From Phycisphaera sp. (GTDB lineage Bacteria; Planctomycetota; Phycisphaerae; Phycisphaerales; Zrk34): 64,000 nt of DNA. Below the pieces are notes generated by a model. It had not been told where the DNA came from. It saw only the letters and a program-made list of their open reading frames with translations, and ran no database searches. Location: positions 1 through 64,000 of the forward strand of contig WGMA01000014.1 of assembly GCA_016125285.1 (NCBI GenBank), written 5' to 3'. Numbering within the stretch: the stretch's first letter is position 1; every line of letters starts with the position of its first letter. This document shows positions 23,319 to 31,697 of the stretch, piece after piece. The position numbers and the translations under genes are program-made.

Positions 23319-25967
23319 CGGTGATGCTTCGTTGGCGTCGTGTGTAGGCTCTGCATTGCTCGCATCGGACTCGTTCGCGCTCGGCGTGCCCTCCGTCACC
23401 GACAAGCTCTGCTTGTCAGCGCCACCCCCCGATGCCGCCGCGGGATTCGGCACGCCGCTGCGCTCGCGCGCCGCGTCCATCAGCGCGTTGGTGATCGCGG
23501 GGCACGCGCGCGCCACGGCGTCGAGGTCGGCGCGGCGCAGCGCGTAGAGCGCGCACGGCGTGACGGCGCGACACGTGGCGCTGCGCGGCTGGCCGAACAG
23601 CAGCGCCATCTCCCCGAAGAACTCACCGGCGACGAGCGTGGCGAGGTCGCTGACGCGGCCGTCGGACTGCTCGCGCACCACGCGGACGACGCCGCGCGCG
23701 ATCAGGTACAGCGTGTCGTCGCGCGCGCCCTGGCGGATGATGTCCTCGCCGGACGGCGTGGTGATCTCGCGGAGGTGGCGGGCGACGCGTGCGAACTCGT
23801 CGGGCGGGGTGTCGCGGAAGAACGGCACGCGGCGCAGCAGCTCGGTGGGGTCGATGTGCAGCCGCTGCGACGCGACGGGGTGTCGCGGCATGGTGCGATT
23901 GACGTTTTCGATGAGCCGGTCGCCGATCGCGTGCGGGATCGCGCCGGTGCGGATCTCGTGACGGATCGCGTCGCTCTGCGCCTGGTTGACCATGCGGTCA
24001 CCGAGGCGTTGCTGCATGGCCTGGACGAACTCGGGGAACTGCTCGGCGATGCGGTCGATGCGCGACCGGGCCTGCTCGCGCCATCGCTCGTAGCGCTGCC
24101 GGACCTCGTGCAGCACGGCGTCGGGCACGTGCTCGGTGTGTGCGGTCTCGCCGAGCCAGTCGATCGCGGCGGTGGAGCCGAGGTGTCGGCCCCACGCGCG
24201 TTCGTACTCGCGCGCTGTCCACACCGTGCGGAGCCTCCGCGCCAGCCGCGGCGCGACGCGGTCGGACGCACGCAGCAGGCGGCCGATCCACCGCTGGCGT
24301 CGCACCGTGTGCAGCGTCGCGAGCATCGGGTCGTTGTGGTGCCGCACCGCCTCGCCCTGCAGCTCGATCGAGAACAGCAGGTCGCGGTACGCCCGCTCGG
24401 ACAGGTGGCCCTTACCGAACAGGTCGTAGTACACGTTGCGCTCGACGGCGAGGCACTGCAGCATCAGCAGGCTCGCCTCGTGCTCGGCGTCGAGCTCGGT
24501 GTCGCGAAGCTTGTCGAGCGTGGCGAGCAGCTCGTCGCGTTCGACCTGGCAGCGCTGGCGGATCGCGTCGGCGACCTGCGGGCTGAACAGGCCGCTGGCC
24601 TGCAGCTCGGGCACCTGCGCCAGCGCGCGCTGCTTGGCGGCGATGAGTCCCTCGATCTGCATGGCGTGCTCGCGCGGCGAGAGGCGGTCGAGGCCGAGGC
24701 GGCGCACGAGCCACTCGATCGACACGCCCTGGACGAGCAGCGTGAACAGCACGGCGCCGGTGACCAGCGCGATGAACGTGTCGCGGAACGGGAAGTCGTG
24801 CGGCAGGTGCAGTGCGAGGGCGAGGGCGATCGCGCCGCGCAGGCCACCCCAGTACATCACCGCCTGGAACGCGCCGCTGATCGGGTGCGTGAGCCTGCCG
24901 ATGAGCGGGACGAGGCCGAAGATCGTCGCCGCGCGCGACACGAGCATCGCGAGCACGACGATCGCCAGCACGCCCGCCGACGCCCACAGCGCGTTGAGGT
25001 CCACGCTCAGGCCGACCAGCAGGAAGATCATCGCGTTGGCGACGTACGCGGCGTACTCCCAGAAGTGATGCAGGTACCCGGCGACGGACGGCGAGATCTT
25101 CGTGCGACCCCAGCCGCCCATCAGCACCGCCGCGGCGATGCCCGCCATCACGCCGCTGACGTGCAGGTAGTGCTCGGCGATCACGAACGAGCCGTACGCC
25201 AGCACGGTGGTCAGCGAGATCTCGATCGCCTCGTCGCCGTTGACCTTGCTCAGCAGCCAGCCGCACGCCCCCGCGAGCACGCCGCCGACGGCCAGCCCGC
25301 CGAAGAACACGATGAAGAACTGCGCCACGCCCCACGCCGCGGCGCCCCCGCTGACCTGCCCGCGCATCGCCACGTCCAGCAGGATCATCGCCACGACGAT
25401 GGACGTCGCGTCGTTGAACAGGCTCTCGCCCTCGACGAGCACGGTCAGCCGCCGCGGCGCGCCGAGCTGCTTGAACATCGCGATGACCGCCACGGGGTCC
25501 GTCGCCGAGAGGATCGCGCCCAGCAGCAGCGCCGCGGGCAGCGGGATGTCCGTCAACGCCGCGACGATCGCGCCGATCACGCCGGTCGACAGGATCAGCC
25601 CCGGGATCGCCAGCGTCATCACCGGCGTGAGGTTCTTGCGGAGCTGGCGACCGTCGAGGTTGAACGCCGACTCGAAGATCAGCGTCGGCAGGAACACGAA
25701 GAGGATCAGGTCGGGCGACAGGCGGAAGTCGGACAGCGGCGCGAGCCACGTCGGGCCGTTGTGCGCGAGGTGCGCGAGCACGACGCCAACGACCACGAGC
25801 ATCACGGTGAACGGCAGGCCCGACCGCTTCGAGATCGCCAGCACGCCCGCCGCGAGCAGCAGCAGCCCGAACGCATACGCCACCACCGTGCCCAGCCCGC
25901 CCGCGGCGTCCGCGTCGTGCGTCGCCTCCGCGGCCAGCACCATCGGCATCGTCAACCATGCAGCCAT
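23304..25967 (-). CDS. CPA1-type Na+(K+)/H+ antiporter with cyclic-nucleotide-binding domain
   Basis: An 887-residue inner-membrane protein. About 12 hydrophobic segments cover residues 25-420, with the CPA1 hallmarks FLPTLIFESAFNLD, GAILSATDPVAVIA (TM with the ND/DP ion-binding Asp) and GESLFNDATSIV. A long cytoplasmic helical stretch (430-690) leads to a cyclic-nucleotide-binding/CAP-like domain at about 725-835 (IIRQGARDDTLYLIARGVVR ... GEFFGEMALL). This resembles plant SOS1-like and other regulated antiporters. The last 40 residues are low-complexity and partly encoded by a family B repeat (peptide ADKQSLSV), and the stop codon falls in another copy. ATG 25967 follows GGGGAGG. Confidence 0.9.
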   Translation of the reverse strand: MAAWLTMPMVLAAEATHDADAAGGLGTVVAYAFGLLLLAAGVLAISKRSGLPFTVMLVVVGVVLAHLAHNGPTWLAPLSDFRLSPDLILFVFLPTLIFESAFNLDGRQLRKNLTPVMTLAIPGLILSTGVIGAIVAALTDIPLPAALLLGAILSATDPVAVIAMFKQLGAPRRLTVLVEGESLFNDATSIVVAMILLDVAMRGQVSGGAAAWGVAQFFIVFFGGLAVGGVLAGACGWLLSKVNGDEAIEISLTTVLAYGSFVIAEHYLHVSGVMAGIAAAVLMGGWGRTKISPSVAGYLHHFWEYAAYVANAMIFLLVGLSVDLNALWASAGVLAIVVLAMLVSRAATIFGLVPLIGRLTHPISGAFQAVMYWGGLRGAIALALALHLPHDFPFRDTFIALVTGAVLFTLLVQGVSIEWLVRRLGLDRLSPREHAMQIEGLIAAKQRALAQVPELQASGLFSPQVADAIRQRCQVERDELLATLDKLRDTELDAEHEASLLMLQCLAVERNVYYDLFGKGHLSERAYRDLLFSIELQGEAVRHHNDPMLATLHTVRRQRWIGRLLRASDRVAPRLARRLRTVWTAREYERAWGRHLGSTAAIDWLGETAHTEHVPDAVLHEVRQRYERWREQARSRIDRIAEQFPEFVQAMQQRLGDRMVNQAQSDAIRHEIRTGAIPHAIGDRLIENVNRTMPRHPVASQRLHIDPTELLRRVPFFRDTPPDEFARVARHLREITTPSGEDIIRQGARDDTLYLIARGVVRVVREQSDGRVSDLATLVAGEFFGEMALLFGQPRSATCRAVTPCALYALRRADLDAVARACPAITNALMDAARERSGVPNPAAASGGGADKQSLSVTEGTPSANESDASNAEPTHDANEASPAQRH
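23396..23427. repeat. Palindromic repeat, family B, inside the antiporter gene
   Basis: TCACCGACAAGCTCTGCTTGTCAGCGCCACC, a diverged copy of the CACTGACAAGC/GCTTGTCAGTG element. It is read in frame by the antiporter gene and encodes part of its C-terminal tail. Confidence 0.75.
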
Positions 25968-26102
25968 GTCGCCTCCCCGTGACCCTCCAGCCTCAGTCTA
26001 AGGGACACGGCGCGGCGGCGAACATGGGCAAAACCCTGACCGTCGACGTGAACCCGGGATGAAGCGTCGCGCGAAGATAAGTTGACGTGGGGATGCGCGG
26101 CG

Positions 26103-26504
26103 CTACGCATCGAGCGACTTCGTCGACGCCGCGCCGACCTCCAGCCACCGCTCGGCGTCGGCGATCGTGCGGAACACCTCGACCTCGCGGCCCGTGCTTT
26201 CGACCATGCCCGAATACATCCGCGCCAGGCCGAACGTCAGGTCGTCGTTGGTCACGATCGCCGTTCGGGTCTTCGGCAGGCTGCCGTTGTGCCGCGCGAT
26301 CAGCTCGGCGTATCGCCGCAATTCGTCGGACGTGACATCGGGGGTAACGTCACGCGCATCGACCAGCTCACGCGAGCAAAGCGCGTAGTCCGGGTCGTTG
26401 AGCTGGCGGCGAACGAGCGACTCGAGGTCCGCAAAGATGACGCGCCCCGACACGGTCATACGCGAAAGACCCAGGCTGATTTCGGTGACGTAATCGATCG
26501 GCAT
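26103..26504 (-). CDS. Small cytosolic protein, SpoIIAA/STAS-like
   Basis: A 133-residue protein without signal or membrane segments. The pattern (strand ISLGLSRMTVSGRVIFADL, conserved central RAIVTND and a terminal DAERWL helix) is like SpoIIAA-like/STAS domains, which bind partner proteins or lipids. ATG 26504 has GAGAGG six bases upstream and is preferred over a GTG two codons earlier. An upstream TATACT box near 26556 on the reverse strand could be its promoter. Specific role unknown. Confidence 0.7.
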   Translation of the reverse strand: MPIDYVTEISLGLSRMTVSGRVIFADLESLVRRQLNDPDYALCSRELVDARDVTPDVTSDELRRYAELIARHNGSLPKTRTAIVTNDDLTFGLARMYSGMVESTGREVEVFRTIADAERWLEVGAASTKSLDA

Positions 26505-26651
26505 GACCACCCTCTCGGCTGGACCCGGCTGAAATGAGCCCGGGAGGGACGCGCGTCAGTATAAACCCATCGGCGCTTTCTCGGAATGCTTGAATCGATT
26601 TTGAAACGATCGGCGTGCCGCCCGCGCGGGCAGTTGTTATCGTGTGCAACG

Positions 26652-27083
26652 ATGGTCGACATCCCCGCCGCCAATCCGTTTGTGCTGCCGGTCACGGTCG
26701 CCGAGTCCGACATCGACCCCCAGGGCCACGCCTCGAACGTGCGCATCGTGGGCTGGATGAACCGCGCCGCCACCGTCCACTCCGACGCGCTGGGCTGGCC
26801 CGTCGAACGCTACCAGCGGCTCGGCGGCATGTGGGTCGTGCGGCGGCACGAGATCACCTACCACCGCCAGGCGATGCTCGGCGACGAGCTGACCTGCTAC
26901 ACCTGGCCCAGCGCCGCCGGCAAGGTCACCGCCGAACGCCGCCACATGATCGTCCGACACGCCGACGGCGAACTCGTCGCCGAGGGCATGAACGTCTGGG
27001 CGTTCATCGACATCGCCACCGGCCGCCCCAAACGCATCCCGCCCGAGCTGCACGTCTCGTTCGACCCGGCCAATTTCCTGTGA
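26652..27083 (+). CDS. Acyl-CoA/ACP thioesterase (hot-dog fold)
   Basis: A 143-residue 4HBT/FatA-like thioesterase. SDIDPQGHASNVRIVGWMNR contains the D-x-GH-x-x-N pattern of the active site, and RHEITYHRQAMLGDELTCYTW the conserved second strand set. It hydrolyses thioesters of CoA or ACP; substrate cannot be told. ATG 26652 lies 8 bp after a TATCGT box and has no Shine-Dalgarno, so it may be leaderless. A composite repeat begins 9 bp after the stop. Confidence 0.85.
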   Translation: MVDIPAANPFVLPVTVAESDIDPQGHASNVRIVGWMNRAATVHSDALGWPVERYQRLGGMWVVRRHEITYHRQAMLGDELTCYTWPSAAGKVTAERRHMIVRHADGELVAEGMNVWAFIDIATGRPKRIPPELHVSFDPANFL

Positions 27084-27092
27084 CAAGGATGG

Positions 27093-27281
27093 GTGGCACT
27101 GACAAGCAGCGCTTGTCAGTGGCGGAGGCCGATTGATCTTCGATGGGTAGCGCACGCTGTGTGTCGGCGCGCCGTTCCCCTCTCCCGCCGGGAGAGGGCG
27201 AGGGTGAGGGATTACCGTTCGATCGCGCACAGGGCACAGCCCCACTGACAAGCTCGCGTCGCTCCCTTGTCTGTGCCATTC
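27093..27281. repeat. Composite repeat: family B - family A - family B
   Basis: Left: GGCACTGACAAGC/GCTTGTCAGTGGC palindrome (27094-27123). Middle: CCCTCTCCCGCCGGGAGAGG hairpin with GCGAGGGTGAGGG (27176-27211). Right: CCACTGACAAGC ... CCTTGTCTGTGCC (27242-27278). The same three-part order occurs at 58.5 kb with the middle part inverted. The 242-bp gap between genes holds nothing else that I can see. Confidence 0.85.
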
Positions 27282-27325
27282 CGCCCCGGCTCGCCGGGGC
27301 GCCCCCACCGTGATAGGTTGATGCC

Positions 27326-28780
27326 ATGATGGACCCTCACGCGACGACATTGCTGGCCGGTCAGCTGGCGCTGCTGATGGGCGTCGGTGCGCTGCTGGCG
27401 CGCGGGGCGGAGTGGCTGGGGCAGCCGCGGCTGGTCGGTGCGCTGCTCGCGGGCGTGCTGCTCGGGCCGATGGTGTTCGGCGACCTGGCGCCCGAGACGT
27501 ACGAACGCGTGATGGTCGGCGCGTCGGCCGAGCGTGCAGCCCTGCATGAAATGGACGTCAACACCGCCAAGGCGATCGACGACGCGAAGGCGATCCAGGT
27601 CACCGAGGTGTACGTCAAGCAGCTCGAAGCCGAGCGCCCGAAGAAGCTCGCGCCGCTGCAGGAGGCGCTGGACCGCGCCGAGGCGGAAGCGTCGCGCCCG
27701 CTGGGCTGGGCCGTACTCGGCGCGATCGTCGTGGCGCTGCTGGCGGTGGGGCGGCGCACGTCTCTTTTCTGGGCGACACCGCGATTCCATGCGCCCGCTA
27801 TGGGGCTGACCGGCGTGTTGATCTGCGGGGCGCTGACCTGCTGGCTTATCCCTCTGCTCGGTTTCGGTCCGTCCGAAGGTTCGTCGATGACGGCCGACCT
27901 GTGGCTTATGGGGGCGCTGGTCGGTTGCGGTGCGACGGCCGCGCCGTGGTTGGTCAGCCGACCGACCGGCGCCCCGCCGGAGGCCTCGGCCGCTGCGTCC
28001 GTCACGGATGCGATGCTCGCAAGCGCAGCGCTCGTCCCGTTCGTCGCTGCGGGATACGTGATCGACGCCGCGTGGCGCCTCGCCCCGGTTGATGACCCGT
28101 CGCAGGCGTTGTCGTGGGGATCGCTGACGATCGTCAGCGGCGTCGCGGCCGCGGCGTTCCTCGTGCTGTTGCTCGGCATGCCCGCGCTGCTCGGCGCTCG
28201 CCGCCAGCGGTGGGTCATCCGTCGGTACGAGCCGGCCGGCATCGCCACGCTCGTCGTCACCGTGACCGTTGCGACGATGTGGTTCGCCGCCACGCTCGGC
28301 TGGCACCCCGCCGTCGGCGCGCTGATCGCCGCGCTCGTGCTCAGCACCCAGCCCGCCGTCGCGCAGTTCCTCGACCGCACGCTCGGCCCCGTCGCCGACT
28401 ACGCCGCCGAACCCCTCGTCATCGCCTACATCGGCACGCAGCTCACCTTCGCAGGGTTCAGCCCCTGGCTCGCTCTCGTCGTGCTGATCCTCTTCGGCGA
28501 CGGCAAGGCGATCGGCGCGATGGGTGTCGGCTGGTTCGCCCTGCGGCAGTCCGCCGAGCAGGCGTTCCGCACCGGCACGGCCATCGCCACCGGCGGGTTC
28601 ATCCCGCTCGTCATCGCGCTGATGCTGCGTCAGGCCAACGTCATCGACGACCCGCTGTTCGCGTCGCTGGTGCTGGCGAACCTCGTCACCGCCGTCGTCG
28701 CCGGGCCGATGGTCCACGTCATCAGCCTCGTGGCGCGCCGCACGAGCAATGACACGCCCAGCGTGCGGAATGACGAATGA
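27326..28780 (+). CDS. Cation/proton antiporter, CPA-type (Kef-like)
   Basis: A 484-residue multi-pass membrane protein. N-terminal GQPRLVGALLAGVLLGPMVFGD is the usual first part of the Na+/H+ exchanger domain; further helices follow to the C-terminus. A hydrophilic, highly charged insert (about 55-128, with AIDDAKAIQVTEVYVKQLEA) splits the first two helices from the rest, which is unusual for the family. Start may be ATG 27326 or 27329. The last codons (RNDE then TGA) are supplied by the family D repeat that follows. Ion specificity cannot be given. Confidence 0.8.
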   Translation: MMDPHATTLLAGQLALLMGVGALLARGAEWLGQPRLVGALLAGVLLGPMVFGDLAPETYERVMVGASAERAALHEMDVNTAKAIDDAKAIQVTEVYVKQLEAERPKKLAPLQEALDRAEAEASRPLGWAVLGAIVVALLAVGRRTSLFWATPRFHAPAMGLTGVLICGALTCWLIPLLGFGPSEGSSMTADLWLMGALVGCGATAAPWLVSRPTGAPPEASAAASVTDAMLASAALVPFVAAGYVIDAAWRLAPVDDPSQALSWGSLTIVSGVAAAAFLVLLLGMPALLGARRQRWVIRRYEPAGIATLVVTVTVATMWFAATLGWHPAVGALIAALVLSTQPAVAQFLDRTLGPVADYAAEPLVIAYIGTQLTFAGFSPWLALVVLILFGDGKAIGAMGVGWFALRQSAEQAFRTGTAIATGGFIPLVIALMLRQANVIDDPLFASLVLANLVTAVVAGPMVHVISLVARRTSNDTPSVRNDE

Positions 28781-28907
28781 CGAAATGCGAATGACGAAGC
28801 AAAACTCAATGTCTCAATGCCCAATGTCCAGCCCTATCGCGCCTCGACCGGGCTCCCACGCTTGAACATTGGGCCATTCGGTCATTATTTCGTCATTCGT
28901 CATTCGC
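28766..28907. repeat. Inverted repeat, family D
   Basis: Left arm GAATGACGAATGACGAAAT pairs with ATTTCGTCATTCGTCATTC on the right; inner words CAATGCCCAATGT and ACATTGGGCCATT also pair. Left about 60 bp are nearly identical to the copy at 29.3 kb. It provides the stop codon of the preceding antiporter gene. Confidence 0.88.
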
Positions 28908-28921
28908 GCCTCGGCATCGCC

Positions 28922-29167
28922 TCACCACCCCCCGCGATCGTGCCCGCGACCGTCGTACCGATCGTGGTGCCCGTCATGCCCACCGCCGTACCCGCCGCCG
29001 CGCCGACCGTCGTGATGGTCGTAATGGCCGCCGTGCCGGTCATAGTGGTGGTCGTACTCGTGGTGATCGCGATGGCGGTAGTCGTAGCCGCCGTGGACGT
29101 AGCACCCGCCCAGCATCGACGCGACACCGATCACCGACGCAACCGTCAGAGACTTCAAGAACGTCAT
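28922..29167 (-). CDS. Small His/Asp/Gly-rich lipoprotein
   Basis: An 81-residue precursor. Signal peptide MTFLKSLTVASVIGVASM with lipobox LGGC gives a lipid-anchored mature protein of about 60 residues that is almost only H, D, Y, G and R (HHEYDHHYDRHGGHYDHH). Such composition suggests binding of divalent metals (Ni, Zn, Cu) at the cell surface or periplasm, but no homologue is known to me. ATG 29167 has GGGAG upstream; longer frames into the repeat are unsupported. It is flanked by direct copies of the family D repeat. Confidence 0.75.
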   Translation of the reverse strand: MTFLKSLTVASVIGVASMLGGCYVHGGYDYRHRDHHEYDHHYDRHGGHYDHHDGRRGGGYGGGHDGHHDRYDGRGHDRGGW

Positions 29168-29270
29168 CTTGCGCTCCCTTCGCTGCTCACGCCCGGGAGG
29201 CGCCATCCGCAAATGATACGTGTACGGATGGATGAAGGTTCGGCCGCATGCGCCGCATGACGCCGCGTGC

Positions 29271-29422
29271 GCGGAATGACGAATGACGAAATGCGAATGA
29301 CGAAACAAAACTCAATGTCTCAATGCCCAAACCCATTGCGGCCCGAGCGGTCTTCTTTATTTGAACATTGAGGCATTCGGACATTGATTCGTCATTCGAA
29401 TTTCGTCATTCGTCATTCGCGC
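29271..29422. repeat. Inverted repeat, family D
   Basis: Begins GCGCGGAATGACGAATGACG and ends with its reverse complement CGTCATTCGTCATTCGCGC. The inner arms include AATGTCTCAATGCCCAA against TTGAACATTGAGGCATT. It occupies much of the 346-bp gap upstream of the alcohol dehydrogenase; the rest holds a TCTAATGT box near 29457 that may be a -10 element. Confidence 0.88.
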
Positions 29423-29513
29423 AGCCCCCCGGGTTCACATCCGCGGCGTCTGCCTGTCTAATGTGTGCCACGCCGGGGGTCGGCCGATTGCGCCGACGTA
29501 AAGGAGTGATCAC

Positions 29514-30623
29514 GTGAAGGTACGCGCCGCGGTGCTGCACGAAGTCGGCTCGCCGTTCGTCATCGAGACGATCGACCTGGAGGGCCCGCGCGCCGGCGAG
29601 GTGCTGGTGAAGGTCGCGGCGGTCGGCGTGTGTCACAGCGACTGGCACCTGCGCACCGGCGACACGCCGCACCCGCTGCCGGTCGTGCCGGGGCACGAGG
29701 GCTCGGGCGTCGTCGCGGAGGTCGGGCCGGGCGTTGCGGGCGTGGCGATCGGCGACCGCGTCGCGCTGAACTGGGCGCCGTACTGCGGCGACTGCTACTA
29801 CTGCCGCGTCGGGCAGCGGGTGCTCTGCAAGGCGTTCAAGGACCGCATCTGGTCGGGCGTGCTGCCCGACGGCACGTCACGCCTGTCGCTCAACGGGCGC
29901 ACGCTGCATCACTACACCGGCCTGTCGTGCTTCGCCGACTACTGCGTCGTGCACGCCACCAGCGTCGTGCCGATGCCCCCGCAGATGCCGCTCGACGTCG
30001 CCGCCCTGATCGGCTGCGCGGTGACCACCGGCGTCGGCGCCGTGGTCAACACCGCCGCCGTGCCCCCCGGCGCGTCCGTCGCGGTGTTCGGCGCGGGAGG
30101 CGTCGGCCTCAGCGCCATCCTCGGCGCACAGATCGTCGGCGCCCACCCGATCATCGCCGTCGACCGCACCCCCCAGCGCGGCGCCACCGCACGCACCTTC
30201 GGCGCGAGCCACGCCCTCGTCGGCTCCAACGACATCATCGAAGAGATCCGCCTGTTCACCGAAGGCCGCGGCGTCGACTTCGCCTTCGACTGCACCGGCG
30301 TGCCCAAGGTCCAGCGCTGGTGCCTCGACGCCATCCGACCCGGCGGCGCCGCCGTACTCGTCGGCCTCGCCCCCGGCGCCGACACCATCGCTGTGCCCAC
30401 CGCCGCGATGGTCCGTCAGGAAAAAACCCTCTCCGGCAGCTACTACGGCTCGTGCGACCCCGCCCGCGACTTCCCCGGATTCGCCGACCTCTTCCTCCAG
30501 GGCATGCTCCCCATCGACCGCCTCGCCACCCGACGCTACAGCCTCGAGCAGATCAACGAAGCCTACGAAGACATGCTCGTCGCCGACGGCGGACGAGGAG
30601 TCATTCAGATTGCGGATTTTTGA
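29514..30623 (+). CDS. Zinc-dependent alcohol dehydrogenase (MDR superfamily)
   Basis: A 369-residue medium-chain dehydrogenase. Catalytic-zinc ligands C40, H61 (with E62), structural-zinc cysteines C91, C94, C97, C105, and NAD-binding GAGGVG at about 196-201. Overall closest in wording to class III/Adh-type (formaldehyde or long-chain alcohol) enzymes; substrate not assignable. Translation starts at GTG 29514 with GGAG eight bases upstream. The C-terminal IADF and TGA are part of the heptamer repeat that follows, so the repeat sets the end of the protein. Confidence 0.9.
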   Translation: MKVRAAVLHEVGSPFVIETIDLEGPRAGEVLVKVAAVGVCHSDWHLRTGDTPHPLPVVPGHEGSGVVAEVGPGVAGVAIGDRVALNWAPYCGDCYYCRVGQRVLCKAFKDRIWSGVLPDGTSRLSLNGRTLHHYTGLSCFADYCVVHATSVVPMPPQMPLDVAALIGCAVTTGVGAVVNTAAVPPGASVAVFGAGGVGLSAILGAQIVGAHPIIAVDRTPQRGATARTFGASHALVGSNDIIEEIRLFTEGRGVDFAFDCTGVPKVQRWCLDAIRPGGAAVLVGLAPGADTIAVPTAAMVRQEKTLSGSYYGSCDPARDFPGFADLFLQGMLPIDRLATRRYSLEQINEAYEDMLVADGGRGVIQIADF

Positions 30624-30644
30624 TTGCGGATTTCGGATTGAAAT
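30605..30644. repeat. Heptamer repeat array, family C
   Basis: Degenerate 7-bp units (GATTGCG, GATTTTT, GATTGCG, GATTTCG, GATTGAA) read on the plus strand. It overlaps the last codons and stop of the alcohol dehydrogenase and is an inverted counterpart of the array at 30888-30925. Confidence 0.75.
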
Positions 30645-30732
30645 CATCAGAGTCCGTAGAACCACAGACGCGGCGGCGGGTCGACCGACAGCCGTGGCGT
30701 CTTCGCCTCGTGCGACGTCATCTCCCACACGG

Positions 30733-30882
30733 TCAAATGAGTTGAATCGTGCCACGCAACGGGGTAGATCTTCGGCCCGCGCCGATCACCGGTCCGCTCA
30801 GATATGCCGCGATAAGGACCAGCGGCATGCCAATCGCCGCGACTACAAGCATCTTTCGTCGGCCATTCGAGTGTTCGGTCAT
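30733..30882 (-). CDS. Small membrane protein, possibly frameshifted remnant
   Basis: A 49-residue frame: MTEHSNGRRKM followed by a hydrophobic helix LVVAAIGMPLVLIAAYLSG, then GRRSTPLRGTIQLI. A different frame continues the strand with a sensible C-terminus (KTPRLSVDPPPRLWFYG ending at 30647), so one small membrane protein of about 80 residues may have been broken by a frameshift. No Shine-Dalgarno. It fills the gap between two inverted heptamer arrays. Could be non-coding. Confidence 0.35.
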   Translation of the reverse strand: MTEHSNGRRKMLVVAAIGMPLVLIAAYLSGPVIGAGRRSTPLRGTIQLI

Positions 30883-30887
30883 GGCGG

Positions 30888-30925
30888 CTAAATCCGCAAT
30901 CCGCAATCCGCAATCCGCAATCGAA
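30888..30925. repeat. Heptamer repeat array, family C
   Basis: Four near-perfect tandem units AATCCGC followed by AATCGAATC. The next lipoprotein gene (reverse strand) ends one base later, so the array also forms its 3' flank. Confidence 0.85.
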
Positions 30926-31510
30926 TCATTCACCCGACGGCGCCGGCCGCACGTCCGACTGGCCGGTGTAGATCGGGCGCTCCGGCTGGACCATCTTCAG
31001 CGCCTCGGCCAGCGGCAGCTGCCACGTGCGCGACCAGCGGACGTACCAGTCGTCGATGTCGCGGCGGAGGTAGACGCTGGTCAGCCGCGGGCCGTCGGTC
31101 GTCGGGCGGACGACCTCGACCTCGGCGTCGAGCCCCTTGATCTTCACCTGCGCGATGCGGAACACCGGCATGCTCTGGCTGCCGGTCTCCGGCGCGACGC
31201 CCGAGTCCGCCGTCGCCCCGCGACGCGAGCCCTTCGGCAGCTTCGCCAGCACGCGGTTGTACGTCAGCGAAGACGTCTGCGGCGGCAGGCTCACCGCGTA
31301 CTGCCCGACCGGCGGGTTCTCCTGGATCACGTGCGACAACGCCATCGACTCGACGTTCGCCACGTTGTGCGAGTCCACGTTGTGGCCCGCCACATCGCCC
31401 GGCAGCGGCGGGATGTTGACGTAGGTCTGACCGCAACCGGTCAGCGTGGTGATAAGAGTGGTGAGAACCCCGGCCGCCAGCACCGCCGTCCATGGCTTGT
31501 GTGCATACAT
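30926..31510 (-). CDS. Lipoprotein of unknown function
   Basis: A 194-residue protein. N-terminus MYAHKPWTAVLAAGVLTTLITTLTGC is a signal peptide with a lipobox (LTGC). The mature part starts with NIPPLPGDVAGHNVDSHNVANVES and ends in YTGQSDVRPAPSGE. Residues 135-165 contain strand-like WYVRWSRTW. No known family is recognised. ATG 31510 has GGAGC upstream; a GTG two codons earlier is possible. It is convergent with the alcohol dehydrogenase region through the heptamer arrays. Confidence 0.75.
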   Translation of the reverse strand: MYAHKPWTAVLAAGVLTTLITTLTGCGQTYVNIPPLPGDVAGHNVDSHNVANVESMALSHVIQENPPVGQYAVSLPPQTSSLTYNRVLAKLPKGSRRGATADSGVAPETGSQSMPVFRIAQVKIKGLDAEVEVVRPTTDGPRLTSVYLRRDIDDWYVRWSRTWQLPLAEALKMVQPERPIYTGQSDVRPAPSGE

Positions 31511-31697
31511 GATCACGCTCCATCGTGAATCGGAATCCGAATGTCAGACACTCCAGTGTAGCCACGAATCCCCGTAAATCCAAGGGATTGGCGGATTCGC
31601 CACGCAACGCCGCCACGTTGCCGCCTTCGCGAACGCCCCGTCGGGTAAACTTGCGGTGACGATCCATACCTCCGTTTGCAAAGGGGACGCGGGCACG

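Noticed and set aside
23340-25982. 880-codon frame antisense to the CPA1 antiporter
   Set aside because: R/H/Q-rich shadow; the reverse strand has a full antiporter and nucleotide-binding domain.
28817-29260. Hydrophobic V/A/P-rich frame opposite the His-rich lipoprotein
   Set aside because: Antisense of HHD repeats gives VV/MV runs; the reverse frame has a signal peptide, lipobox and ribosome site.
30888-30925. Heptamer array as a CRISPR
   Set aside because: Units are 7 bp, tandem, without spacers, and no cas gene is present.
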